Of a stretch of DNA of 64,000 bases, positions 19,138-27,631 are shown one piece after another (the stretch's first letter is position 1; each line of letters opens with the position of its first letter). The notes beneath the pieces were generated by a model. The model ran no database searches. It was not told the origin of the DNA and saw only the letters and a program-made list of their open reading frames with translations. This DNA comes from Limihaloglobus sulfuriphilus (GTDB lineage: Bacteria; Planctomycetota; Phycisphaerae; Sedimentisphaerales; Sedimentisphaeraceae), in NCBI RefSeq assembly GCF_001999965.1, contig NZ_CP019646.1, positions 310,001 to 374,000 on the forward strand, written 5' to 3'. The translations under genes and the position numbers were made by a program.

Positions 19138-20112
19138 ATGACAGCTTTTAAAGATAATTGTTACAGCAAATCTAAGTTTGGTGTTTTGTGTTTATTTTTT
19201 GCGGTATTGCTTGCCGCGGATTTTGTTTTCAGTGAAAATAAAGAACTGCCCGCAAGTATAACCGATCCGGTAACCCATGTCTGCCGGTCAATGTATCAGG
19301 TGGAAATCAAAAAGGATGTATTCTATCTTGAGCCGGGCAGAGAAGAAAAGTGCGACCTGTACCTGCCGAAAAACCTGCCCGATGACAAGCGGGTTCCGGC
19401 AATAGTGATTATTCACGGCGGCGGCTGGAAGGGCGGTGACAAGGCCGACAAACGCGAGATTCATCTGGGGACATATTTTGCCAAATGCGGATACGTCGCC
19501 ATGAGTATTAATTACAAGCTCTGCAAAAACAAGGTTCCCTCCTGGCCGCAAAATATATATGACTGTAAGTCCGCTGTGAAATTTTTGAGAAAAAACGCCG
19601 CGAGGTTAAAAGTAAATCCAGACTTTATTGGTGCTATCGGCGGCTCTGCCGGCGGGCATCTGGTTTCAATGCTTGCGGTAACGGGTTCGTGCCAAGAGCT
19701 TGAACCGCCGCGTTTATACGAAGAGTTTTCTTCCAGAATCCAGGCGTGCGTTGACCTCTACGGCATATCTGACCATATATCACGGGGTAAGAGCTACCTG
19801 GCCGACATACTCGGGGCAACCCTTGAAGAAGATCCCGATTTATGGAAATTAGCCTCGCCAATTTACCATGTCTCGCCCGATACATGCCCGGTGTTGATTC
19901 TGCACGGACTCAAGGACACTACCGTCGATTATCAGCAGTCAATATCCTTTATTGAAGCCCTCAGCCGTGAATCGGTTCCCTCAAGGCTGATTCTTGTCAG
20001 CGGGGCGCCGCACACGTTTCCTCTGTATTACAACAGTTACAGCGATATGATGGCTGCGGTCATAAATTTCTTTGACGAAAGACTCAACCACCCGGATGTT
20101 AAGGCTGAATAA
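19138..20112 (+). CDS. Secreted alpha/beta-hydrolase esterase (HGGGW type)
   Basis: A 324-residue esterase of the BD-FAE/lipase-like group. The oxyanion motif HGGGW is near residue 94, the nucleophile elbow GGSAGGH near 170, Asp in LHGLKDT near 266 and His in GAPHTF near 296, giving a complete triad. The frame is open from TTG at 19114, but ATG at 19138 has AAAGGA just upstream and starts a good signal peptide, so I use it. It probably removes feruloyl or acyl groups from the same glycan as its neighbours and ends the AraC operon. Confidence 0.85.
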   Translation: MTAFKDNCYSKSKFGVLCLFFAVLLAADFVFSENKELPASITDPVTHVCRSMYQVEIKKDVFYLEPGREEKCDLYLPKNLPDDKRVPAIVIIHGGGWKGGDKADKREIHLGTYFAKCGYVAMSINYKLCKNKVPSWPQNIYDCKSAVKFLRKNAARLKVNPDFIGAIGGSAGGHLVSMLAVTGSCQELEPPRLYEEFSSRIQACVDLYGISDHISRGKSYLADILGATLEEDPDLWKLASPIYHVSPDTCPVLILHGLKDTTVDYQQSISFIEALSRESVPSRLILVSGAPHTFPLYYNSYSDMMAAVINFFDERLNHPDVKAE

Positions 20113-20123
20113 GCCTTAACATC
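20095..20123. terminator. Hairpin between convergent genes
   Basis: Perfect 12-bp inverted repeat GATGTTAAGGCT / AGCCTTAACATC with a 5-base loop, overlapping the stop codon of the esterase gene. The 1320-residue gene converges from the right and stops at 20142. There is no U tract on either strand, so it may be a weak or factor-assisted bidirectional terminator. Confidence 0.55.
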
Positions 20124-20141
20124 GCGGGCAGTATATACGGG

Positions 20142-23100
20142 TTATTCGGGATTCAGCCAGTTCTGGGCGAACACCCGGAAATCCAGGAAGTCTATTTTAA
20201 GGTTCTGGTCGTAGTCGTACTTGTATCCCGCATCCACGGTCTCAAGCCAGTCCGCGGTAAACTCCATAAGCTCTTCGCTGTCTATAACGCTGATAGTCGT
20301 AAAGACCGTCTCAACCGGCTGGGCAACCTGTGTTCCGTGAATATCTTTCACGCCGGCGGTTATAACAATCCTGTATGACTGGCCGGTTTCAAATTTTCCC
20401 GCGGCGGGGACAAATTTGTATGTTGTTCCGCCGTTTAGCCGCGTCCATGTGCCGGCTGTCTGCGTCATGTCAGAGGTCTTGTAAACCTTGATAGCATCGT
20501 CCGTATATACGGTTTCTGCGTCTATTACAGGAGCGAAGTTTATCCACACCGGCTCTGTGGGCAATACGTCTGTCCGCTGATCCCTTGGCTTTATAATAAG
20601 CGGAACCGGCGGCAGCAGCCCAGGTTTGAGGTATCTGTCGAAGAAATCAACGCAGACAAGGTAGCGGTCAATTCCCAGAACGGGGTCGTATCCGGTCGGC
20701 AGGTCATGCCCGACATCATACATCAAAAATGCCGTATGCGGAACGTCCATCTCCTCGAGTTTTTCAACGAGTTTCGGCCAGCGGTCCGGCTCATAATGTC
20801 CATAGTCGTCCCTGTCGCCGCAGACTGTAAGTGTCGGCACATAGTCAGCGGTAACAAACTCCGGATGGTCATCGCCAAGGCCCATGCTCTGGTATCCGCA
20901 GGTTATAGTGCTGGGATACTCGATGTTGGGCTGAGGTTCGGGGCTGCCCTCGGGGAAGCCGGTGAAACTCGGACGCAGCTCCTGCCCGGAGGCATTGTTC
21001 GGGTCGCTAAGGCGCGTTACGCCGTACTGGCCCTTGGAGTGTCCCCAGCCGCCGATAAGGCTTGAGTCTATGTTGTAGTCGTCGGCGTGTTTGTGTATGT
21101 AGCGAATGAAAGCGGCGTTATGCTTCAGCCCGTTCCACCAGTCCATCTCGGATGCTGGGAACGCGCCGTACCAGTACACCAGCGGGTCGAAACAATGCGC
21201 CGGGTTTGCCCAGGCGTAGCCCCGCATGACAAAACCTGCGAAATGATACCTTCTTGTGGCAGGTGAGGTCATCATGTTTCTGTACGTGGCGGTTCCGTTC
21301 CAGTACACCAGAGGCACCTTTTCCCCGCTGGTCTGCGACGGATAAACGATGTCAAACGTGGCGTTATAATCAATCGGGGCACCGCCCGGCTGGTACATCT
21401 GGGCAGGGTCTGTTACCGGATCGAGGAAATAATTGTCAACGACATAGGTGTTCCAGTGGCCCATGATGTTATCCAATGTACCGTATGAGCCGTGTATATC
21501 GGTCTGGAAGAAGGTCACATCTCTTTCAATCCGGTATCCCTCGGGCAGATACCAAAGCCTGCCGTCGGAGTCCGGAATAAGTTCTGTGCCTTCCAGCGGA
21601 CTTGTTCTGCCGCCGTAGGAGATGACCTCTTTAAAGAACTCGTGAAGGTCTTCTTCTATAAACGGTGAAACTGCCTGCGGGTTGTTGTAGAAATCAGCTG
21701 TTATGACAATATACCCATCGTTTATAAGGTCCGGCAGGATTGTCGAATCAGGTTCCTGGCCGATTCTGGGCATTGCCAGATTCATGCAGTAAACGATAAC
21801 CGGTGCCTCTCCGCCCGCCGGCGGTGTAGCTTCGTTTATGTAATGAATTCTAAGAAGTGCTTCTTGGCCAATGCCGCTGAAATTCCAGAACGTTTGCCTG
21901 CGCAGATACTGTGATATGGGCGGCTCGGGTTTAGTTACAATCGCGTAAGAATCGGACCATTGCGTGGTGTTGTAGTTGGCTGATATGTCGCGAACCCGAA
22001 CGGCGTATTCATACTCTGTGTTTCGTTCGAGGCCGGTATCAATGAAATCCGGTTCATACTGCCAGCCGCTGTCGTGTGCGGGGTCGGTCAGGTTGGCAAA
22101 ATAATACTGCACCGGCTCGCTGCCTTCGCCGTCCATGGCGGTCTGGGCAGACATGTATATCTTGCCCGGGACTTTTTCATTCGGGTATTCGCTCCAAACT
22201 GCCGGATCCGGCGAGGGCGGGTTGGTGTCCGTTTCAACAGGGGTAACATCGCTGCTTTGGACTGACCACGCAGTCTCATTGTGGTTTAGCGAGAGGTCTC
22301 TGTATTTCACCTGGTAAGTGTATTGCGTGTTGTCATTAAGGTGCATGTCAACATATACAGGGCTGCTTTGCCAGCCGCTGTCATGGGATGGGTCTGTAAC
22401 ATTGTTAAAGTAGTATTCAACCTCATTGAAATCGCCGGCGGTTTGAGCGGTCATGGATATCTGGGTCGGCTTTATTGCCGCCGGGGCTGATGCCCACTGA
22501 GCCGGATCGGGCTCGGGCGGGTCTTCGTCCGGCCATGAGGGGTGCGGACGGCTCTGTCCCAGAGATGTAAAATACTCATCAGCCGGCCCGACAACAGAAA
22601 AATAAACGTTATCCGCCCATATCCGGTCGCTGTAGCTGCGGGTGACGGAGTCTGAAGGGGTGTTGGCAAAGCCGAGTATGTTATACATCACATCGTATCC
22701 GTCTTCGTGGCCTGCTTCAAGGATTTTGACGCTGTGACTGGAAAGGAGCTGGTTGTGGACTATATCCCACGTCTCAATGTCCAGCATTCCCTCGTCAAGG
22801 TCGTTAAGGTAATAGTGGAGTTTGGTTCTGGCGTGCAGTGCATTCGAGGCGGGGCGGGTGTATTCGGGCGTGTTGTCATAAGTCTGGCTGCCGTACATGC
22901 TTGTTCCGTTGAGCCGGAAATATTCCCCGTCATCGCCGGAATCGTGGAACATGTAATAGGCAGCTACCACGTTTCTGTCATTGCCGGTGTATTGATTGAA
23001 TACGCCGAAATACGCCTTTGGATACATATAGAAACTTTGCGGCAGCCAGTCAAATTCAAACCAGAACTCCGTGTTTCGCCGGTATGTTCCGGATAGAGGA

Positions 23101-24104
23101 ATCGCGATCCGCTGGGGATCAGGAGTGCTCCAGAACTCTATGTCTATAAAGCCGTTCTGGTCATAGCTGTAGATATGATCGCTGCCTGTCTGCTCCCAGC
23201 CGCTTGCCAGGGGATCAGAGCTGAATGTCTCAAAAACCGTTTCATCAGCCTCTGGTGTGGTAGTTTCAAACATAAACGCGTAATAATCAGTGTCAATAAA
23301 TGACACGTCCGGCTCGGGCAGGCTTTCGTCGGAGAGGTACTGGCTGAGCGGCTTCTCGGTAGAAAAGTAAAAATTATCTACATGCATATCATTATGATAG
23401 TTGCCGAACGAGCCGGAAGTGCGGTTGCACAGGCCGAAGACATCAAAGTCCAGACTGCTCTGCACCAGGTTGCTCTTGGTCGCCGTCTGGATAAGTCCGC
23501 CTGTCCGGCCGCTGCCGTCAACTTCTATATGGTAAAGGCTTATCTGCCCCTTTCGTATGCCCTCTTCTAACCAGTATCTGCCTTCAACGCGGAACGGCTC
23601 TCCCGGTTCTATCCACGGACAGGCGGGCTTGCCGTATTCAAACGAAGTTGAGCCGTTGGCATAGTAGGCGTAAATGTCGTGTCTGTTGCCAAGCGGCGTC
23701 ATGTATTTTCTGTACGGAAACAGATCAACAATCGCGTTGTGGTGGTTGTCGGGAGTGGTCGAATTAAACACGCCGAAACAGGACTCTGAATATATTCCGT
23801 TGTGAGAGGGAAGGATCACGCAGTCAAAACCGAACCAGAACTCTGTAGGGTTTGTATAAGCGCTATAGGTCTGGCTGAGCTGCTTGACGTATCTTGCGAC
23901 GTTTGACGGGTCGCGGTGGATTATTGCCTCGAGATACCCATCCGGCTTATAATTGAAATATGTATTTCCGCATTCGGTGTTTATCCAGCCCCGGGTTTCG
24001 GGGTCGCTGTCAAACGTCTCAAATATCGTCTCACTCAATGCGCAGGAGACCAGAATCAGTACGGCCGCAAAGGCCTTTACAAACACTTTACTCATTTTAA
24101 ACAT
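20142..24104 (-). CDS. Giant multidomain secreted alpha/beta-hydrolase with two FETFDSDP domains
   Basis: A 1320-residue exported protein. Signal peptide to about residue 24; two FETFDSDP domains (about 25-258 and 282-505); two Fn3-like modules (about 530-625 and 628-725, both with the DPSHDSGWQ or DPAHDSGWQ stretch); an alpha/beta-hydrolase region (about 735-1170) with nucleophile elbow GWGHSKGQ, an Asp in VCGDRDD and His in YDVGHDLP; an Ig/Big5-like domain (about 1175-1265); and a final repeat resembling one half of a dockerin (DYDQNLKIDFLDFRVFAQNW). It is probably a glycan esterase or lipase-like enzyme delivered outside. It is downstream of the beta-helix gene by 21 bases, so the three genes are co-transcribed. 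Confidence 0.78.
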   Translation of the reverse strand: MFKMSKVFVKAFAAVLILVSCALSETIFETFDSDPETRGWINTECGNTYFNYKPDGYLEAIIHRDPSNVARYVKQLSQTYSAYTNPTEFWFGFDCVILPSHNGIYSESCFGVFNSTTPDNHHNAIVDLFPYRKYMTPLGNRHDIYAYYANGSTSFEYGKPACPWIEPGEPFRVEGRYWLEEGIRKGQISLYHIEVDGSGRTGGLIQTATKSNLVQSSLDFDVFGLCNRTSGSFGNYHNDMHVDNFYFSTEKPLSQYLSDESLPEPDVSFIDTDYYAFMFETTTPEADETVFETFSSDPLASGWEQTGSDHIYSYDQNGFIDIEFWSTPDPQRIAIPLSGTYRRNTEFWFEFDWLPQSFYMYPKAYFGVFNQYTGNDRNVVAAYYMFHDSGDDGEYFRLNGTSMYGSQTYDNTPEYTRPASNALHARTKLHYYLNDLDEGMLDIETWDIVHNQLLSSHSVKILEAGHEDGYDVMYNILGFANTPSDSVTRSYSDRIWADNVYFSVVGPADEYFTSLGQSRPHPSWPDEDPPEPDPAQWASAPAAIKPTQISMTAQTAGDFNEVEYYFNNVTDPSHDSGWQSSPVYVDMHLNDNTQYTYQVKYRDLSLNHNETAWSVQSSDVTPVETDTNPPSPDPAVWSEYPNEKVPGKIYMSAQTAMDGEGSEPVQYYFANLTDPAHDSGWQYEPDFIDTGLERNTEYEYAVRVRDISANYNTTQWSDSYAIVTKPEPPISQYLRRQTFWNFSGIGQEALLRIHYINEATPPAGGEAPVIVYCMNLAMPRIGQEPDSTILPDLINDGYIVITADFYNNPQAVSPFIEEDLHEFFKEVISYGGRTSPLEGTELIPDSDGRLWYLPEGYRIERDVTFFQTDIHGSYGTLDNIMGHWNTYVVDNYFLDPVTDPAQMYQPGGAPIDYNATFDIVYPSQTSGEKVPLVYWNGTATYRNMMTSPATRRYHFAGFVMRGYAWANPAHCFDPLVYWYGAFPASEMDWWNGLKHNAAFIRYIHKHADDYNIDSSLIGGWGHSKGQYGVTRLSDPNNASGQELRPSFTGFPEGSPEPQPNIEYPSTITCGYQSMGLGDDHPEFVTADYVPTLTVCGDRDDYGHYEPDRWPKLVEKLEEMDVPHTAFLMYDVGHDLPTGYDPVLGIDRYLVCVDFFDRYLKPGLLPPVPLIIKPRDQRTDVLPTEPVWINFAPVIDAETVYTDDAIKVYKTSDMTQTAGTWTRLNGGTTYKFVPAAGKFETGQSYRIVITAGVKDIHGTQVAQPVETVFTTISVIDSEELMEFTADWLETVDAGYKYDYDQNLKIDFLDFRVFAQNWLNPE

Positions 24105-24125
24105 CCTTAAAATTGTAACAATATG

Positions 24126-26222
24126 TTAGTTTGTATTTAACCACCGCATCGCTAAGGCAGACAAATCATAATAGTTTATCTCTCCGTCTCCCGCCAGCGG
24201 GGAAATGTCAATATGAACAGAAACCGGCGGATTTGCATTCTGCCAGTTTTTGGCCAGCATGTAAAAGTCATCAAGATTAACAGAACCATCTTCATTGTAA
24301 TCGCCAATCAGACATTCTTCACACCGGTCCATAACCGGATCCGTATGGTTTAAAATATCAAAGATAGCAGCAGTACCGCTCCAGCCTTTAGATACAGCCC
24401 CGTAATTGGGAAAAGAGCCGAAAGTCGCTTTATACTCGTGATTCTGGTAAAGGTTGCCCATAACCCGAACCTGGTCTGTGTCAATGCCGCAGTTGGTCTT
24501 GAGCAGATTCTTTTTTTGCTGGGCAGTTCCGTTTAGCAGTATATCTCCCTCTGCAGCCGTAAGCAGGTTGTTGTATCCTTCAGGGTCGTAGCCGGAATGA
24601 AGAAAACGTATGGCTGTTCTTGTGCCGCCGGAAGGGTAAAACGTAAAATCATTATCCATAAATCTGTAGTAAGTTCCGAAATACTCATCTCCGGGGTCAA
24701 CATCGTTGAACAGCGGCATGGAAATGAACACCTCGTTGTATGCAGGGTCGGTACTGACAAAGGTGCAGCCGATGACCTCAGCGCAGTCGGTGTGGTCTCT
24801 GAATCGTACATAATCTCCGGTGCAGTCCTGGAAATAGCAGTCTATTATTGATATATGATGTGAATCGTAGGCGTTGTAAAGCATATGCTCGCCGCCAGTC
24901 GGGCCGACACGTTCAAATACGCAGTTCATGAATGTAACGTGATGGCTGCCGCTTTTAACGCCGCTTGCTCCCCATTGAACTGTCAGGTCTTTCCACGTGC
25001 AATCGCGGACAAGCACATTCCGTGAGCCGGCGGTTACCGAATGGACATATCCATTTCTGCTGCCGGTAAAGTGCATCCGCTCGAAAGTGCAGTTGTTTAC
25101 TCCGTGGAGCCCAAAATAGCTGTCTTTGAAGACAACACCCTCGGCTGATTCACCTGCGATGATTAGCCTGTTATTGTCATTGCCGATATCTGAGAGAGCC
25201 AGAAATCCTGTATATTCACCGTCTAGAAAATAAACTGTAACAGTTCCCTCTGCAAGTGCGTTTCTGGCTGTATCCCACAGTGAAGAGCTTGTGTAAAGAG
25301 CCGCGTTGCCGGCAGAGCTGCCAGAGCCTGTGCCCTGCATAGTTGCGGCCGCCCAGAGGGTTATGTCTTTTTCGGGTTCCTTGAAAAAGTCCGGTGCGGT
25401 GGGCGTATTGTTACTGCCGGAAGTGGAAAAATAAAGATTGTCAACAATGTTGAGATTATAAAAGCCGCTGCTTGGTGTGGCGTTGCTTCTGTTGGCAAAG
25501 CCGAATAAATCAATAAAGAGGCTCTTTGCCGGCCCTATAACCGCGGCAGGCGAGCCGCCGTTAGAGTAGAGCAGTCTGCCCTCTGTGCCGTCGGCGTTTA
25601 TCTTGTACACTTCGAGTGTTGCCATGCCGGTGTTAGATGATGCATCGTACCAGTAATGCATCTTGACCCTTTGAGGATCGCCGTATTCGCAATCAGGAGC
25701 GACCGTCTGGTCAAGGTGAATGTTTGGTGAAAGGGAACTTGCTTCACTGCCGTTTGAATCGTAAACATACAGGTCGTGTCTGTTAGCGCGGTAACTGGTA
25801 TATTCGCCGTAGTTATGCCTGTCGCAGACAGCGTTTGTTTCGTTGGAGGGGGCAGAGCTGTTAAAAACGCCGAAATTGCCGTTTTGATAAACTCCCGCCT
25901 CATAATGAAGTATATCAAACTCCATCCAGAATTCCGCTGTTTTGTCAAGCTCATCTATCGGATGTGAGAACCTGAATACGTTTGATGAGTCTCTGGACAT
26001 CTTGATCAGCATATAGCCCAGCGGGTTGTATTCAGCATAGTTGCCGGGGTTGAGCCCTGTCATAGACCAGCCGCGGGGGAGGGGATCACTGTCGAAGGTT
26101 TCAAAAATGGTCTGGCCGGATGCCGCGGCGCAGAGAGAAATGGATATTATACTTATGAATATGATTGTGTTTTTGGCGGCGCACTTACCTAACGCGTTTA
26201 ATAAATTAAACTTATAAAACAT
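24126..26222 (-). CDS. Secreted beta-helix protein with N-terminal FETFDSDP domain and dockerin
   Basis: A 698-residue exported protein. A long signal peptide (about 1-36) is followed by an FETFDSDP domain (about 38-275; IFETFDSDPLPRGW) and a right-handed beta-helix (about 290-600) with VFKDSYFGLHGVNNCTFERM and regular NCVFER/GCTF turns. The C terminus holds two dockerin-like calcium loops (GDYNEDGSVNLDDFYMLAKN; AGDGEINYYDLSALAMRW). It has the same ingredients as the 16316 protein in the other order, suggesting domain shuffling. Likely role: polysaccharide lyase or binding protein. Confidence 0.78.
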   Translation of the reverse strand: MFYKFNLLNALGKCAAKNTIIFISIISISLCAAASGQTIFETFDSDPLPRGWSMTGLNPGNYAEYNPLGYMLIKMSRDSSNVFRFSHPIDELDKTAEFWMEFDILHYEAGVYQNGNFGVFNSSAPSNETNAVCDRHNYGEYTSYRANRHDLYVYDSNGSEASSLSPNIHLDQTVAPDCEYGDPQRVKMHYWYDASSNTGMATLEVYKINADGTEGRLLYSNGGSPAAVIGPAKSLFIDLFGFANRSNATPSSGFYNLNIVDNLYFSTSGSNNTPTAPDFFKEPEKDITLWAAATMQGTGSGSSAGNAALYTSSSLWDTARNALAEGTVTVYFLDGEYTGFLALSDIGNDNNRLIIAGESAEGVVFKDSYFGLHGVNNCTFERMHFTGSRNGYVHSVTAGSRNVLVRDCTWKDLTVQWGASGVKSGSHHVTFMNCVFERVGPTGGEHMLYNAYDSHHISIIDCYFQDCTGDYVRFRDHTDCAEVIGCTFVSTDPAYNEVFISMPLFNDVDPGDEYFGTYYRFMDNDFTFYPSGGTRTAIRFLHSGYDPEGYNNLLTAAEGDILLNGTAQQKKNLLKTNCGIDTDQVRVMGNLYQNHEYKATFGSFPNYGAVSKGWSGTAAIFDILNHTDPVMDRCEECLIGDYNEDGSVNLDDFYMLAKNWQNANPPVSVHIDISPLAGDGEINYYDLSALAMRWLNTN

Positions 26223-26259
26223 AGATGCCTTTTCCGTTATAATGATGTAGAACTATAAC

Positions 26260-26286
26260 GCCGCGGCAGTTAAACGCCGCCGCGGC
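26260..26286 (-). terminator. GC-rich hairpin between two secreted-protein genes
   Basis: Two copies of the self-complementary octamer GCCGCGGC at 26260-26267 and 26279-26286 can pair around an 11-base loop. It lies in the 79-base gap between the PEP-CTERM gene (upstream) and the 24126 gene. No U tract follows, so it is better read as an attenuator or mRNA-stability element than a full terminator. Confidence 0.4.
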
Positions 26287-26301
26287 ATATTATGGAACAA
26301 T

Positions 26302-27180
26302 TTATTTCCTTCTGCCTTTTATAAGCAGCATTCCGCAGCCCAGAAGTATCATGCTCGCCGGCTCAGGGACAAAGTCCGGAGCAACAGGATTCTGGTTCCA
26401 GCCCTCTGTGGAATAGTACAGGTTGTCGTATTCATTGATGTTGTGGTAGCTGTTATTCTGGCTGCCGGATGTGCGGTTGAACAGGCCGAAAGCATCTCCA
26501 TAGAAAGCATCGCCCGGTTCTATCAGGTCGCTGAGTGTCCCGTCGCTGCCGTAGAGAAAATCGCCGAGAGTTCCGTCACCGTTGATGCTGTAAACCTCCA
26601 GCATGGCAAATCCCTCGTCGGTTGCTGATTCATACCAGTAATGGATTTTTGCTCTCTGCGGCTCGCCGTAATCACAGCCGGGGATCAGAGGGTCGTGTAC
26701 ATAGGTTGACAGCTCATAATGTTCTGTGCCGCCTGAAGAATAACCATAGAGATCCATGCGGTTGCCTCTGAAACTTGTATAACGGGCATAGTTGTGCCGG
26801 CCCGTGATCATGTCCGTTTCGTGATTTGCAGCCGAAAGGTTGTGCACACCAAAATTAGCATTTTGGTAAAGACCGCATTCATAATGGATTATATCCATTT
26901 CAATCCAGAACTCCGTAGTTTTGTCGATCGGGGTTATCGGCACAGCATATTGAGCCGGGTCGGCATTGTCCCGATAGATATGGCCATAGAGAAAACCGGA
27001 GCTGCTTTCAGCTCTTCTACTCTCTGACATGTATGTCCAGGTGGTTGAAGTACCCTGAGCGTTCCAGTCGCCTATAGTGGGGTCTGTATCAAATGTCTCA
27101 AATATTGCCTCTGCAAATGATGCAGTGCATACGGTAATTACAAATAAACCAACTAACAAAAATACTGCTTGATTTTTCAT
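26302..27180 (-). CDS. Single FETFDSDP-domain protein with PEP-CTERM tag
   Basis: A 292-residue exported protein made of a signal peptide (about 1-24), one FETFDSDP domain (about 25-265; IFETFDTDPTIGDW, then FWIEMDI, then NRMDLYGY, then GLFNRTSG) and a PEP-CTERM tail: VPEPAS, a hydrophobic helix and the basic end KGRRK. PEP-CTERM proteins are processed by an exosortase (none in this window) and anchored or released at the surface, often with exopolysaccharide. It shows that the domain can stand alone. AAAGGAG precedes the ATG. It heads the operon, with a promoter at 27304-27331. Confidence 0.85.
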   Translation of the reverse strand: MKNQAVFLLVGLFVITVCTASFAEAIFETFDTDPTIGDWNAQGTSTTWTYMSESRRAESSSGFLYGHIYRDNADPAQYAVPITPIDKTTEFWIEMDIIHYECGLYQNANFGVHNLSAANHETDMITGRHNYARYTSFRGNRMDLYGYSSGGTEHYELSTYVHDPLIPGCDYGEPQRAKIHYWYESATDEGFAMLEVYSINGDGTLGDFLYGSDGTLSDLIEPGDAFYGDAFGLFNRTSGSQNNSYHNINEYDNLYYSTEGWNQNPVAPDFVPEPASMILLGCGMLLIKGRRK

Positions 27181-27234
27181 TTCTTTTCTCCTTTAATAAA
27201 TTTTTCTCTTTTCAGACCAAACAAGTAAATGAAA

Positions 27235-27255
27235 TCATGGGGGAATGGTTTTCAT
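27235..27255 (-). CDS. Possible six-codon leader peptide (MKTIPP-stop)
   Basis: Inside the leader between the predicted promoter and the PEP-CTERM gene, an ATG at 27255 is preceded by a perfect AAGGAG (27263-27268) at seven bases. It opens a six-codon frame, Met-Lys-Thr-Ile-Pro-Pro, then TGA. It ends 54 bases before the main start. A Pro-Pro at the stop codon is known to slow ribosomes, so translation-coupled control is possible. It could also be a chance frame. Confidence 0.35.
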   Translation of the reverse strand: MKTIPP

Positions 27256-27294
27256 GTATTTTCTCCTTATAAAATTTTCACTAACGCTCAAAAC

Positions 27295-27367
27295 TTATTG
27301 TACATTATAGAGGTATGTTCTGCGTATTCAATGCATTAAACCATTATTTTGTTGCACAATACTGATA
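27295..27367. promoter_or_regulatory. Second copy of the AraC-type control region
   Basis: Compared with 10371-10440, the pieces TTATTGTA, TCAAT and TTGCACAATA(A/C)TGATA occur in the same order and strand. The right-hand 40 bases align without gaps at 29 of 40 positions (counted by eye). The octamer half-site is at 27355-27362, with a weaker match 21 bases before it. It covers the promoter of the minus-strand operon, so the 10426 regulator may control it. Confidence 0.45.
27304..27331 (-). promoter_or_regulatory. Sigma-70-like promoter of the 27.2-20.1 kb operon
   Basis: Reading on the minus strand, TTGAAT (27331-27326), 16 bases, TATAAT (27309-27304). It lies about 125 bases before the ATG at 27180, leaving a long leader. 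It falls inside the segment conserved with the AraC control region. Confidence 0.6.
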
Positions 27368-27556
27368 AAACAGTGAATTTTTGAAATCCTGGTCTCTTTT
27401 CGGGCTGCCAGTGGAATTGAAAGCCTGTACGAAGAAATAAGTTTAAATTTTGATAAAGTTTTATATCTGGATATTTTCTATATTTAGATAAAAATCTGCG
27501 GTATTTGAGCAGGTACATATTTAAAACCGGCTTGTAAGATTTCGCTTTGATGTTAT

Positions 27557-27562
27557 TATAAT
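27557..27562 (+). promoter_or_regulatory. Probable -10 box of dnaE
   Basis: A perfect TATAAT lies 69 bases before the chosen dnaE start. The best -35 is weak (TTGTAA at 27532-27537, 19 bases away), so only the -10 is called. The rest of the gap 27368-27556 shows nothing else. Confidence 0.4.
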
Positions 27563-27631
27563 CCGTACAGGTTTACATAAGATTAGATGTACTCATTTGA
27601 ATTTGACTTCAACCGCAGGCAGGTTTATAAT

